Of a stretch of DNA of 64,000 bases, positions 39,824 through 49,500 are shown piece by piece. The translations under genes were made by a program, and so were the position numbers. Within the stretch, counting starts at the first letter, position 1. The number at the start of each line of letters is the position of its first letter. The notes under the pieces were generated by a model that was given only the letters and a program-made list of their open reading frames with translations, was not told the DNA's origin and did no database searches. The stretch comes from Vibrio penaeicida (GTDB lineage: Bacteria > Pseudomonadota > Gammaproteobacteria > Enterobacterales > Vibrionaceae). The DNA is taken from assembly GCF_030689305.1 (NCBI RefSeq), contig NZ_JAUYVM010000006.1:248001-312000 (forward strand). Direction: 5' to 3'.

Positions 39824-42800
39824 TTATCGCCCGGTAATTCTTGGCTCTCCCCGATAAATGATCCGGTCATTTCCACGGTAAGTTCCAAAAGTGATCACTG
39901 CCGAAGGTATTTCATCCCCAACTCCTCTCCAATTGTATTTCAACCAATCTTGATTTCCTGAAGAGCTCCAACATTCTATGTTGTTATCCGTTGGGTTTAC
40001 TTTTCCTATCTGCCCAGTACCAATTCTTAACCATAAGCGTACTTGCTCTCTTATAGTGGCATTTTGTTTCGCAATTAGCTCATCCGCCTTACCATGCGAT
40101 ACTCTGCCAGATTCATTGAAACTCGCCGTTGAAAGCTCACTGCCCACGCTATTCCATATTGTTTGACGGCAGAATTGATTTCCGACGAAACTACTTTTGC
40201 TGTCATCATTATTAACAACAAATTCTTCGCCACTCCAAAATTCCGTAAGCATCGGTACCGAGACTCGTCCATTCGATTGTGTACCCAGATCTTCCAATAT
40301 CATTCGACCGTATCGAACGTCTGGCTGCTGAGGTAAACGTATATGTTCTTCACCCGTGTTAGCGGAGAAACTCACAGGATCCACGCCACTAATTTCGAGG
40401 TCTATCTCTGTCGCGGTTGAATCAAGCCCCGTTAAAATTCCGGAGTAATTAAACAATTTATCCGGATAAGTTTGAGTACTGCTCACCATTAAACGTGACC
40501 AAGTGACATCATCTGATGGATTGAATCGCCACACTGCATCGCTGCCCCACAACTCATTTCCGAGGTCGGAGTCTTTAACAGAAAGCCTGTCTGCAAATTC
40601 TCCCACTAAAGAGAAAGAGGCTTTTAACTGTTGGCTGTAATGTGCTCCATAATTTAGCGTAGAGAGAGGTGTATTCCCTTCAGTCATAGATGACAACGCT
40701 TTCACTTCAAACTCTACACCTTCGAAAGGTTGGTTCATGTAAACAAAATTATTCTGCCCTGTGGGGTAGGTAAACTCTGCTTTTTCAAGAGAGAAATGAG
40801 ATGGGTAAAAGCGACCAATCGGGTGCTTAATAAAGGGTACAGACATGCCGTTTAAATAGTTGTGCTTTTCAACCCACATCTGAATACTGCCAACTTCAGA
40901 CCATCTAAAGCTTTGATCAGAAAGCCCCCATTCATTGAAGTTCACGGATATAGGTAAATATCTGTTACTTGAGTTGCTTATCTGATTCGCCATCTCAAGC
41001 ATTCCTTTGTGCCCTAAGGAAGGGGTATGAAGGTCAAAATACACTTCAGCAGAGACTTCAAAACCGGTCACACTGTCCTCAAAACACAATTGCGGATCCA
41101 TGTAACCGCTATCAGGCACACCATCATTATTAGTATCAGCGCTGGAATACCAGCGTAAGGCTCTTAATCGCGAATCCACAAAATTACCTGAGCCAGTAAT
41201 TTGATCACCCCCACTTGCGGTACCAGAAGGAAACAACTGATAAGCCCCCCCGTTTGGAGCATGACAAATAGACAGTGTGAAGGGGCGACTGCTTATGGTG
41301 GCACTTCCTGCTAAACCTGACCACGAAGTTAAACTGTCCTGTGATGGTTGCCATTTAGCATCTGCCACATGGAGCTTGAACTGACCAGCTGACGAATAAA
41401 CACTATTTAAGACTGCAATACCCTTATCAAACTGAATATTGGGTATCGTTTCTCCAGCAAGGGGATCGCTTCCTTTCGGAATGACAGTATTGTGGACAAT
41501 AAGAGAATTGTTGTTATTGATAGGTGATGGAGCAATCAGCTCATAGGACATGTTCAACGATTGCGTGCCAGTATAGTCTTCAATCGTTTGACATTGCCTA
41601 GGGTTCGCTGCACTTGATGCGACCGCAGACACTTTAACACTAAAGGGACGACTTGCGACTTGCCCTTTATTGTCGTCGACTCGGTTTTCATCGGTAACTT
41701 TAAAACCATACGGAACAAATTGATATGGTCCGGCATCCGCCGACACATTGGTATTCTGGAGTAACGTCCCTTGAATATGGACAGGAGATAAAGAGGTACT
41801 CGACAATGTTTTTGTCACAATCGCATCTTGCCCCGCTACAAATTCATGGCGGAAAGGTGTCGTACAACGAACAGGGTCAGAATCGGAAAGCCAACAAGAT
41901 TGCCCCGCGGCATTATTAGGAATATCTACGCTAAGTGTGCCCGAATAGTTATTAAGCAGCTGCTTTGTGGCTTTATCCACTAATTTAAACGTTACAGGGA
42001 TCCCATCACAGGCAAGCCCAGTGGCAACAGCGGGTGTAATCACTAACTCAGGTTCTGAAAAACATTGGCTTTCACCCGTAATTTTAGCACTATTCGACAT
42101 GTTCAAATTCAGTGCGGTAACAGCGCCATAGATATGAACACTATTGGACAAACTAACCGTCGCTTCACTGTAAATAAGCCCTTTTAGTTTGTCGTTTTTA
42201 GTCAAACTAATAACACAGCCACCAGCGGGGCAAGAACCACCACTCTTTTCCGGATTGTACCCCACAATAAATAGGTGATCAGGGTTACCCATATTATTAA
42301 ATTTGGAGTCGTTAGAAAGTGTCAATTTCTGAACATGCAGTACCACCTTCCCTTGAATGTTAATTGTTGAACCACTGTTGATATCAAGATTTTCAAAATA
42401 GTAATGACCCGATTGAAGAGTCACATTGGAACGCCCGATATTCAGTGTCTTTGATCGCAGAGGCGACAGCGTGACCGTTTCATCCCAAATATTAGGGATC
42501 GACGTATTGAGTGAAAAATCAGGCAGTTTATCCATAGAAACCTGATAGTTGGCATCGTTGGCGCAAGTACCGCCATCGCAATTTGATTGGTTGTTAAAGC
42601 TAGCAGATGAGAAACCAACTGTACGCTGACCATTGATCAATCGAGCATTTAAAATAGAAGCATTATTGGACATGGCAATTTGACTGTTACGACCTTCTTT
42701 CCACCCTTGAGCAGCAGATGGGAACAGTGTGCAAACATTAAATCTTGGAGTTGGTATATGTTGCTGACCAAAAGCAAAATATCCGACCTCTTCCTCAGTA

Positions 42801-44254
42801 TGTGAACGCTTAGATTTTGACCCAGACTCCGAAAGATCTTCATCAATAACAAAACTCACTTCGTAATCACCATCTTCGTCATCATCGTCACTGGAGTCAC
42901 TCTCACCGGACAATTTACAACGCCGCAGCCACCCGCCATGGCTACCACTTCGTCTTTGTTTATTAGCAATGATACCTGGCTCTGAATTATAGCCATGTTC
43001 GAGTTCTTCTAGGTCATTACAGGCATCTTGTATCGGGGTATTCCCACTGTGCTCATTCACCTCGACTTTTCCAAACTCGTAATGAACACCATTGGCAATA
43101 CCTTCCCCTTCATTACTCACCAGAAAAGCAATCTTCTCAGTATTTGTAACAGGGGTATTTCGATTCACTCGAGTTAGCTCTAAAAACAAATCTATAGAAT
43201 CGTCTTTAACGTTTTTAATGCCCGCGGTCATCCACCGATTGGTTGGAGAGTTGATTTGCGCTAACGCAATTGGTTCATCAAATGTTGCATTTGAAAAGGA
43301 GGAATAACGCACTTTCACTTTATTGGGTAAACTGCTGGTTTGATCACCGCGGTACGCTTGTGTGTAAACATAACCTGCTACTACTTTATGCGCTTTGTTA
43401 TCATCATCGTCGTCATCGTCGTTTCGACTCACAAATGTCGCTGTACCCGGCTCAATCACCATATAGCTTATTGAATCCATCAGTACTTCATTCATACCAT
43501 TGTATTCAGCAGCAGTGGGGGCTGTTTCCTGAATAAGGCTGACGGACTGCTTTGTTATTGAAGTAATGGATAGCGTAGCTGGCTTATCATTATCGGCATT
43601 AGTTGAAGCGACAGTTGGCATCAAAAATACCAATGGCTCCGTTCGATATTGTTTTGTAAATCGGATGCTGCATCCATTTTTACAATTGGCACCTTGTAAA
43701 CGACCAAACTCATACTGGGCATCGTCATAGCCCATTTTTACACGGGGGAAAGAAGGGCAATTTCGCCCCTTAGAAATACGAAAATTATTTGCAGAAAATT
43801 GATTTCCCAGTACGCGGAGATTCAAAAAAGGGTTGTTCGCTGAAACGCCAACAGCCGTCGTCAAGTTAAAGTTTGCCTGCTCTTTTTCTTTAAAACCATC
43901 AACAAAGTACTTTACCGTCCCCCTAATGCTATTTTGATTGTTTTGATCAGGAATAAACTGAACTTTGTACTGTCGCACTTGAGGATCGGTAACATGCCGC
44001 GACTCATAGACAAATGGACTGTAACGTTGGTATGTATTGTCATCCGTCCAAAATGGATAAAATCGAGTCCCTTCTAAACGAGCTCGATTACTGCCATCTG
44101 AGTCCATATTAAAAACAAAGCAAAACCCATCGTTCGCATTAACGCTCGCTCCATTCAGCACATCTGTCGCTGCTATAGAATGAAGCGGAAATAGGATAAA
44201 AAGCAGAAACAAAGACCACTTGGCTTGAACCAAGCGAAAAGCATTCAACATCAT
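39824..44254 (-). CDS. mshQ: MSHA biogenesis protein MshQ
   Basis: This 1476-aa large secreted or surface-linked protein is the last gene of the MSHA structural operon. Its N-terminus is a signal peptide (about residues 8-28). The C-terminal half belongs to the DUF6701 type seen in MshQ (for example VSVPMLTEFWSGEEF near residue 1355). Two Asp-rich tracts interrupt the N-terminal half (near residues 278 and 450). The exact role is unknown; its place at the end of the minor-pilin genes suggests a pilus-tip or assembly factor. Tandem ATGs (44254 and 44251) leave the exact start open by one codon. Confidence 0.88.
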   Translation of the reverse strand: MMLNAFRLVQAKWSLFLLFILFPLHSIAATDVLNGASVNANDGFCFVFNMDSDGSNRARLEGTRFYPFWTDDNTYQRYSPFVYESRHVTDPQVRQYKVQFIPDQNNQNSIRGTVKYFVDGFKEKEQANFNLTTAVGVSANNPFLNLRVLGNQFSANNFRISKGRNCPSFPRVKMGYDDAQYEFGRLQGANCKNGCSIRFTKQYRTEPLVFLMPTVASTNADNDKPATLSITSITKQSVSLIQETAPTAAEYNGMNEVLMDSISYMVIEPGTATFVSRNDDDDDDDNKAHKVVAGYVYTQAYRGDQTSSLPNKVKVRYSSFSNATFDEPIALAQINSPTNRWMTAGIKNVKDDSIDLFLELTRVNRNTPVTNTEKIAFLVSNEGEGIANGVHYEFGKVEVNEHSGNTPIQDACNDLEELEHGYNSEPGIIANKQRRSGSHGGWLRRCKLSGESDSSDDDDEDGDYEVSFVIDEDLSESGSKSKRSHTEEEVGYFAFGQQHIPTPRFNVCTLFPSAAQGWKEGRNSQIAMSNNASILNARLINGQRTVGFSSASFNNQSNCDGGTCANDANYQVSMDKLPDFSLNTSIPNIWDETVTLSPLRSKTLNIGRSNVTLQSGHYYFENLDINSGSTINIQGKVVLHVQKLTLSNDSKFNNMGNPDHLFIVGYNPEKSGGSCPAGGCVISLTKNDKLKGLIYSEATVSLSNSVHIYGAVTALNLNMSNSAKITGESQCFSEPELVITPAVATGLACDGIPVTFKLVDKATKQLLNNYSGTLSVDIPNNAAGQSCWLSDSDPVRCTTPFRHEFVAGQDAIVTKTLSSTSLSPVHIQGTLLQNTNVSADAGPYQFVPYGFKVTDENRVDDNKGQVASRPFSVKVSAVASSAANPRQCQTIEDYTGTQSLNMSYELIAPSPINNNNSLIVHNTVIPKGSDPLAGETIPNIQFDKGIAVLNSVYSSAGQFKLHVADAKWQPSQDSLTSWSGLAGSATISSRPFTLSICHAPNGGAYQLFPSGTASGGDQITGSGNFVDSRLRALRWYSSADTNNDGVPDSGYMDPQLCFEDSVTGFEVSAEVYFDLHTPSLGHKGMLEMANQISNSSNRYLPISVNFNEWGLSDQSFRWSEVGSIQMWVEKHNYLNGMSVPFIKHPIGRFYPSHFSLEKAEFTYPTGQNNFVYMNQPFEGVEFEVKALSSMTEGNTPLSTLNYGAHYSQQLKASFSLVGEFADRLSVKDSDLGNELWGSDAVWRFNPSDDVTWSRLMVSSTQTYPDKLFNYSGILTGLDSTATEIDLEISGVDPVSFSANTGEEHIRLPQQPDVRYGRMILEDLGTQSNGRVSVPMLTEFWSGEEFVVNNDDSKSSFVGNQFCRQTIWNSVGSELSTASFNESGRVSHGKADELIAKQNATIREQVRLWLRIGTGQIGKVNPTDNNIECWSSSGNQDWLKYNWRGVGDEIPSAVITFGTYRGNDRIIYRGEPRITGR

Positions 44255-44259
44255 GAGGT

Positions 44260-44706
44260 CTATTCCATGGCTTTAGCCCAAACTTCCTGTTCTCGGCTAA
44301 CTTCGAAGGTATTGCTTCCGCCACATACCGCAACGGAACTGATTCTATAGAATGTTAAATCACCCGACCCACTTTGAGCACAGGTGATATTTAATGAAGA
44401 GCACGGAACGTTAGAATTTATGCGCAATGCATCTTCAGCTGCGTTTGCAGCGGTATTTAAACTCGTGCAACGAGAGGTTAACTGAGGTGTCCCCGCGCTT
44501 TCATTTAGTGGGTACATGTAGGTTAAACCCCACTCATTGCCAGAATGTGCCAAAAACCACGCTTGCGTGCCAAGCACCTCACGAGTCAGAGTATCTTGGT
44601 TTGACCACTCCAAACGAACTAAAGTTAGCCCCAGCATACCCATCACAACAATAACAAAAATGGCAATAATCAACACGCTGCCTGTCTGGTTCTTTTTATG
44701 GGACAT
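44260..44706 (-). CDS. mshP: MSHA minor pilin-like protein MshP
   Basis: This 148-aa pilin-like protein has a short leader ending MSHKKNQTG before SVLIIAIFVIVVMGMLG, a PilX-like type IV pilin helix. It lacks the usual Glu5 of major pilins, as expected for this group. It has six cysteines in the C-terminal part. I start at the ATG 44704-44706, which overlaps the end of mshO by 11 bp. Confidence 0.88.
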   Translation of the reverse strand: MSHKKNQTGSVLIIAIFVIVVMGMLGLTLVRLEWSNQDTLTREVLGTQAWFLAHSGNEWGLTYMYPLNESAGTPQLTSRCTSLNTAANAAEDALRINSNVPCSSLNITCAQSGSGDLTFYRISSVAVCGGSNTFEVSREQEVWAKAME

Positions 44707-45439
44707 TAAGCACCTGCACATCATGATTGTAGTGACTTTGCTCGCCATCGCTTTCGAATAGAATATCCATGTGGACTAAGCCACCACGCTGTAATGACAT
44801 TCCATCAACAGCGAATGCCGCACTGGTTGCATTCTCGCCTACTTGAACGACGGTTCCAGCATCTCGAGTTATTTGACCTGTTCCAGCATTCACACAGTAC
44901 TCAACTTGCTCTGAAGGTATGTAAATATAGTGTCGATTGGCAATTGAGTTACTCGAAAAAGACGCAGAAAGGCTGTAGATTGCACCGCTTAAACTGACCC
45001 CAGTTAACAACACTGAGGCAGAAGAAGGATCGACCAAATCCGATATTTGACTTGGATTAATCACCAAGCGGGCTCCGGCGCTAATTGCAGTATTCATGTC
45101 CGTCTGGGTAAAACCATCATTGCCCACAATAAACTGCAACGTATCTGTGCCACCGCTTATCGAATCAATTATCTGGTAAAAGCCAGAATATCGAATTGGA
45201 TAGAAGGATACGCACGAGCCGCCACTTGAAGTCGCCAAACTATTGGGTACGGCATGTCTTATTTCACGGGACATTTTTTCAATAACAAATCGCGCTTGAT
45301 TGTGCAGAGCCTGCCTTCGAGTCGTATCAGCATAACCTTGAGCGCCAATCTTAACGAATCCAGCAATGCCTAAAAACATGATAGAGACGATCAGTATCGT
45401 GACGATCATTTCCATCAAAGTGAACCCTAATTTTTTCAT
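44696..45439 (-). CDS. mshO: MSHA minor pilin-like protein MshO
   Basis: This 247-aa prepilin has the cleavage motif KKLG-FTLMEMIVTILIVSIM and Glu at position 5. The first 30 mature residues form the membrane or assembly helix, and the rest is a variable globular domain with conserved cysteines. It is among the minor pilins thought to prime pilus assembly. It shares one base with the mshD stop and overlaps mshP. Confidence 0.92.
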   Translation of the reverse strand: MKKLGFTLMEMIVTILIVSIMFLGIAGFVKIGAQGYADTTRRQALHNQARFVIEKMSREIRHAVPNSLATSSGGSCVSFYPIRYSGFYQIIDSISGGTDTLQFIVGNDGFTQTDMNTAISAGARLVINPSQISDLVDPSSASVLLTGVSLSGAIYSLSASFSSNSIANRHYIYIPSEQVEYCVNAGTGQITRDAGTVVQVGENATSAAFAVDGMSLQRGGLVHMDILFESDGEQSHYNHDVQVLNVP

Positions 45440-46005
45440 TAGTAGTTCCCCTTATAAGCACTGAATTGAAACTCTCCATACTGCCCTGCAATAACCGTTA
45501 AGGTAATTCGTTTATATCTATGTAGAGAGTCAGCAAAACCAAGGTCACTGCTCGGAACGTATACGACGGCAACTTCAGTTCTAAAATTTGGGTAGTCATT
45601 AGCGATGTCAGAGCCAAAAATGTCATTCAGGCTACCACGTGCATTCAGTACACAATCCGATGCGTTGTTATTGGTATGCCAACACCCGATGTAATCATCA
45701 ACATCATTAAACGTAGCCGTCGTTTCTCCAGTTTCGGGACCTAACGTTACCGTACAAGTTGGAGCCCCAGTTTCATCGCACCGAATGATGCTGCCATTCG
45801 GATCGCTCTCATGATCAAACCCTCTCGCTAAAATTTCGGTCATGATACTTTGAGCCAAAATAGACGCTCGAACTTCATATTGTGAATGCGCGGAGTTTTG
45901 AATACGGGGAAAAAGAATGGAGAGCAGAACCGACATAGAAATGCCTAAAACAATAATGGCGATAATGCTTTCAACCAGTGTAAAGCCACGTTGTTTAACA
46001 GCCAT
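45439..46005 (-). CDS. mshD: MSHA minor pilin-like protein MshD
   Basis: This 188-aa prepilin has motif KQRG-FTLVESIIAIIVLGIS near the start. I choose the ATG 46003-46005, with AAGGA 9 nt upstream, over a TTG two codons earlier. The gene overlaps mshC by 11 bp, so the minor-pilin genes form a tightly coupled block. Four or more cysteines lie in the middle of the mature domain. Confidence 0.92.
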   Translation of the reverse strand: MAVKQRGFTLVESIIAIIVLGISMSVLLSILFPRIQNSAHSQYEVRASILAQSIMTEILARGFDHESDPNGSIIRCDETGAPTCTVTLGPETGETTATFNDVDDYIGCWHTNNNASDCVLNARGSLNDIFGSDIANDYPNFRTEVAVVYVPSSDLGFADSLHRYKRITLTVIAGQYGEFQFSAYKGNY

Positions 46006-46504
46006 AGACAAATCCTTCGCTGTTAATGCAAACTTGAGCAGACTCTACGCCGTTGGAAATGCCAATAGAAATATTGCCCCCAGCAACAGGCGTGGTGCAA
46101 CCAGAAATACACGCTGGAACACCTAACAGATCAAACTCGACGATCATACTTGCAGGTGTAAAAGAAAAGGTTTGATCTTCAATGAAGACATAATTGCTTC
46201 GATTATCTGCTGTGCACCCAGTGCCAGAACCTAAACAATTGCCAGAAACCACCAATCGGTATTGGCTTTGATCGCCAGAGTAATCAAGAGAAGGTAAATT
46301 GGATTGCATTCGACCAAGCTGAATTTGCCGAATAATAGAGATGGATTGTTCTTGAGCAGCGAAAGAAGAGAAGCCTGAAACGCCTACATACTTGCTGGCA
46401 GCGTATGTAGAGATTATACCCAAAAGAACAATGACTACCACGAGCTCTATAAGAGTAAACCCACCTTGTGAAGAACACCGTTTATCGTCCACACCACTAA
46501 CCAT
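45995..46504 (-). CDS. mshC: MSHA minor pilin-like protein MshC
   Basis: This 169-aa prepilin has the longer leader MVSGVDDKRCSSQGG before [15 protein letters not shown]. Cys pairs appear at about residues 95-104 and in the C-terminal VCINSEGFVYGC. It is the first gene after the major pilin mshA and is separated from it by a strong hairpin, which probably lowers expression of this downstream block. Confidence 0.92.
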   Translation of the reverse strand: MVSGVDDKRCSSQGGFTLIELVVVIVLLGIISTYAASKYVGVSGFSSFAAQEQSISIIRQIQLGRMQSNLPSLDYSGDQSQYRLVVSGNCLGSGTGCTADNRSNYVFIEDQTFSFTPASMIVEFDLLGVPACISGCTTPVAGGNISIGISNGVESAQVCINSEGFVYGC

Positions 46505-46573
46505 GAATTCACATCGCTCCGAACAAAAGCAAGAGAGCTTTAAATTGGTATGTAATAACCAACGTTAGAATTA

Positions 46574-46600
46574 ACCAGAGGTTAGAAACTAACCTCTGGT
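46574..46600 (-). terminator. Attenuator-like hairpin between mshA and mshC
   Basis: ACCAGAGGTTAG at 46574-46585 pairs perfectly with CTAACCTCTGGT at 46589-46600 (AAA loop), giving a 12-bp stem 8 bp past the mshA stop. The following minus-strand bases are TAATTC-like, not a T-run, so termination should be incomplete. Confidence 0.65.
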
Positions 46601-46607
46601 ATTTTGA

Positions 46608-47102
46608 TTAACAGCCTGTAGCTACGACCGATATTGTTGGTGCATTATCAGCATCCGCTGCTTCTGTGTAGGAAACATAACAGTTTGTTGCTTCAATCGT
46701 TGCTGCGGTAGTTAAAGTAGGCGTAGCGTTAAAGGTAACGTAATATGATGAACCTGCTGTTCCTGCTCCTGACACTGCTGTATCCCAGTCAGCAGGTAGT
46801 CCTTCAACAGCAAGTTGAATTCCGTTAGCTTCTGCACTTGGGTAGCCAAAATGAGTGTTGATACCACTTGCAACAGGCGTTGTTGCAGCGCCTTTACTTA
46901 CACCTTCTTCGCCTTCTATAGCAGACTTGCCGTAAACGATACCTGATGCGCCGTTCATTGCACCTTTCAAACCTTGAAGAGATGAGCCACGTGCGTCACC
47001 TTGAAGGTTTAAAAATTTAGGTGCAGCGGTTACCGCTAGAATACCCAAAATAACAATTACAACCACTAATTCGATTAGGGTGAAACCGCCTTGTCTTTTC
47101 AT
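46608..47102 (-). CDS. mshA: MSHA major pilin MshA
   Basis: This 164-aa structural subunit forms the MSHA pilus, used by vibrios for surface attachment. The short leader MKRQGG precedes [20 protein letters not shown], with Glu5. The C-terminal disulfide loop cysteines are in [10 protein letters not shown] and VVATGC. I start at the ATG 47100-47102 with AGAGAAG upstream. The central region is rich in Ala, Gly, Ser and Thr, as is typical for variable pilins. It lies 46 bp after the related mshB. Confidence 0.95.
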   Translation of the reverse strand: MKRQGGFTLIELVVVIVILGILAVTAAPKFLNLQGDARGSSLQGLKGAMNGASGIVYGKSAIEGEEGVSKGAATTPVASGINTHFGYPSAEANGIQLAVEGLPADWDTAVSGAGTAGSSYYVTFNATPTLTTAATIEATNCYVSYTEAADADNAPTISVVATGC

Positions 47103-47148
47103 AGTCACTTCTCTCTATGTTTAGATATTAACGCTGTAACCAATTAAG

Positions 47149-47718
47149 TTACTGCAATTCTACGGTCACACGACCAGTTTTTATTTCATACACAAACTTA
47201 TGATCACTGCCTTCTTGCTGTACATAAGAACACGTACTCTCAGAACTGTTTGCTTCAGCAGTGTATTTTAAATCGGTTAGGTTACTGCTTGCTGCATCCC
47301 CAACTTTTGGTGGGTTTTGTAGCAAATTCTCCATCAAATTCACACAATCGGATGATGATATAGCCGACGGAGCAACAGTTTGCCCCGTTGTTTTTAAAGC
47401 AATCGGATAGCCATCTCTGAATGAGCTGTCATTGCCACCGTCATCAAACGAACGGGTTAGCCAGAACTCCACACCATCATACTCAATGTAATGTTGCTTA
47501 CTATTTCCTGTGCCCACTCCTGGTCTGCCTTTCGCTTCCCACTGCGCTCGAGCAGAGAGAACGCCTGTGGCATATCCACCAGCAACCGCTTCAATACTTG
47601 CCTTTTTGGCTTCATCGGTGACATCTAAAAACTTGGGCAATGCCGCCGCCGCTAGCAAGCCAAGAATAACAATCACTACAACCAGTTCTACTAATGAAAA
47701 ACCGAACTGCTTTTTCAT
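47149..47718 (-). CDS. mshB: MSHA pilin-like protein MshB
   Basis: This 189-aa pilin-like protein has MKKQFG before [20 protein letters not shown] and cysteines in SSDCVNL and ESTCSYV. It is the usual gene upstream of mshA and shares the LEL-type helix. I choose the ATG at 47716-47718 with AGGTGAAG, rather than an ATG eight codons earlier. It probably starts the structural operon (see the candidate promoter). Confidence 0.93.
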   Translation of the reverse strand: MKKQFGFSLVELVVVIVILGLLAAAALPKFLDVTDEAKKASIEAVAGGYATGVLSARAQWEAKGRPGVGTGNSKQHYIEYDGVEFWLTRSFDDGGNDSSFRDGYPIALKTTGQTVAPSAISSSDCVNLMENLLQNPPKVGDAASSNLTDLKYTAEANSSESTCSYVQQEGSDHKFVYEIKTGRVTVELQ

Positions 47719-47756
47719 TTCTTCACCTATTTTTTTACTCATTCCTGAGTGATTTC

Positions 47757-47762
47757 ATTATA
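47757..47762 (-). promoter_or_regulatory. Candidate -10 box upstream of mshB
   Basis: The minus strand reads TATAAT about 39 nt upstream of the mshB ATG, in the 88-bp gap after mshF. No good -35 hexamer is spaced correctly, so activation by a regulator, or no promoter at all, is possible. Confidence 0.35.
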
Positions 47763-47806
47763 TCGCACACCCACCAGTAAGACTATGATTTAGGGTATTT
47801 AACTGC

Positions 47807-48253
47807 CTATTTTATAGTACTTATTGAGAGCTTCTTCTCATTCAAAACCAAGTCCAGCACCATTTCTTCATTAAATTTATATCGACAATGGTATGTCGGA
47901 TAACCGGAAATCAATTGTGTTTCTGGAGTTGCTAGATAGGTACTTCCTAACCTAGGGTACAAGGTTTCTAGCCACCATTTGCAGTTCATTTCATTACCAT
48001 GCAAAGGTAATACCCATCCGTTATCATCTAGCTGAACTTTTTTACCTTCGTACTCAATAAAACTTGGCTGCTTACTGATAATCCATTGCTGCCTATAGGC
48101 ATTTGCACGTTCGGTAATTTGATTCTCCAGCATCAAGAAAGTGGTACCTGAGGCTTCATCGTCAATTTTTTGCCAATTGAAAGCCAAAGTGGCAAGCAAA
48201 ATACCTACCAAAAAAGTCCAAATGGCAAATGCAGGAACGGCTTTTCCCTCCAT
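47807..48253 (-). CDS. mshF: MSHA biogenesis protein MshF
   Basis: This 148-aa protein of unresolved function has one N-terminal membrane helix (about residues 8-28, AFAIWTFLVGILLATLAF) and a small predicted periplasmic domain. It is recognised mainly by its position between mshG and mshB. I start at the ATG 48251-48253, 14 bp after the mshG stop. It ends the secretory part of the locus. Confidence 0.8.
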   Translation of the reverse strand: MEGKAVPAFAIWTFLVGILLATLAFNWQKIDDEASGTTFLMLENQITERANAYRQQWIISKQPSFIEYEGKKVQLDDNGWVLPLHGNEMNCKWWLETLYPRLGSTYLATPETQLISGYPTYHCRYKFNEEMVLDLVLNEKKLSISTIK

Positions 48254-48267
48254 GTTAATGCACCCAA

Positions 48268-49491
48268 CTATTTTTGAATTGCATCCAACATGCCCCACAT
48301 TGGCAAGAAAATCCCCATAGCTAAAATCAAAACCATACCCGCCACAATAGTCAGCAGTAGAGGTTCTATTCTTGCTGTTAATGTTTTCAGGTCGTAGTCC
48401 ACTTCACGATCGTAAAAGTCTGAAACTTCAAGCAATAGCTCATCTATTCGACCTGTCTCCTCTCCAACAGAAATCATCTGTATAACCAAAGGTGTAAAAA
48501 TTTGGCTCTGAATTGCCGTTGACGACACTGTACTTCCTGCTTCAATTGCCGATTTCATTTCCAAAATTCTAAGCTCTAAAAATCGATTCCCTAGAGCTTC
48601 GCCTGACAAAGCCAAAGACTGATTTAACGGAACCCCAGATTTCAACATAAGTGCAAAAGTTCTTGAAAATCGTGATAACTGAGCACGATTCACAATATCT
48701 CCCACAATTGGGAGCCTTAATCTAAATTTATCCCACTTTTCTCGACCATCAGGTGTTCCAACCCAAGCTTTCATACCAAACAAAAACGCAAAAAAGGCTA
48801 TAACCAGCCATATCCAATAATTGACAAAAAAGTTAGATGTACTAATCAAAATCCTTGTAGGTAAAGGTAAATCCACACCAAATCTTGCAAACATCGTGGC
48901 AAACTGCGGAATAACTTTAACATTCAACACTATCATTGCAATTGAAATAAAACTCAATACAAAAATAGGGTATCTCATAGCCGTTTTTATTCTTTTCCGC
49001 GTTTCCAACTCTTGTTCATAATATTGAGAAAGCTGCAACAAGGCTTGGTCTAAACGCCCCGTATTCTCACCTACATTGATCATTGAAATAAACAACGGGC
49101 TGAATACTTTTGGGTATTGCTGCATGGACGAAGACAAGTTTCGACCATTAGTCAGCTCATTCCCGACATCTTCCAAAGCCTGTTTGAGTTGCTTATTTCC
49201 ACAGTTTTGAACCAATCCTTTGATGGCTCTTAAGATGGGTACACCTGCTTTCGTCAAGCTATACAACTGCCGGCAAAATATAACGAACACTTCCAGCGGA
49301 ATTGACGGCGTAAATAGAGCGGAAACATCGAACCCAGCACCGCCTTCAGCACTTTTGCCTTTACTGATCGAGGTCGGTATTACCCCTTTGTTTATCAATG
49401 CTTCGGCTGCGAGCTCTTCAGTAGGAGCATCAACCTGCCCTGCCACCTTACTGCCTTGTAAATCTCTGCCTTGGTACTGATACGTTGCCAT
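48268..49491 (-). CDS. mshG: MSHA platform protein MshG (GspF/PilC family)
   Basis: This 407-aa inner-membrane platform protein is recognised by its two GspF domains (about residues 70-195 and 270-395) and three membrane helices. The repeated motif MINVGENTGRLDQAL and MISVGEETGRIDELL marks the two halves. It couples the MshE ATPase to pilin polymerization. It starts 10 bp after mshE. Confidence 0.95.
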   Translation of the reverse strand: MATYQYQGRDLQGSKVAGQVDAPTEELAAEALINKGVIPTSISKGKSAEGGAGFDVSALFTPSIPLEVFVIFCRQLYSLTKAGVPILRAIKGLVQNCGNKQLKQALEDVGNELTNGRNLSSSMQQYPKVFSPLFISMINVGENTGRLDQALLQLSQYYEQELETRKRIKTAMRYPIFVLSFISIAMIVLNVKVIPQFATMFARFGVDLPLPTRILISTSNFFVNYWIWLVIAFFAFLFGMKAWVGTPDGREKWDKFRLRLPIVGDIVNRAQLSRFSRTFALMLKSGVPLNQSLALSGEALGNRFLELRILEMKSAIEAGSTVSSTAIQSQIFTPLVIQMISVGEETGRIDELLLEVSDFYDREVDYDLKTLTARIEPLLLTIVAGMVLILAMGIFLPMWGMLDAIQK

Positions 49492-49500
49492 GCCGTAACC

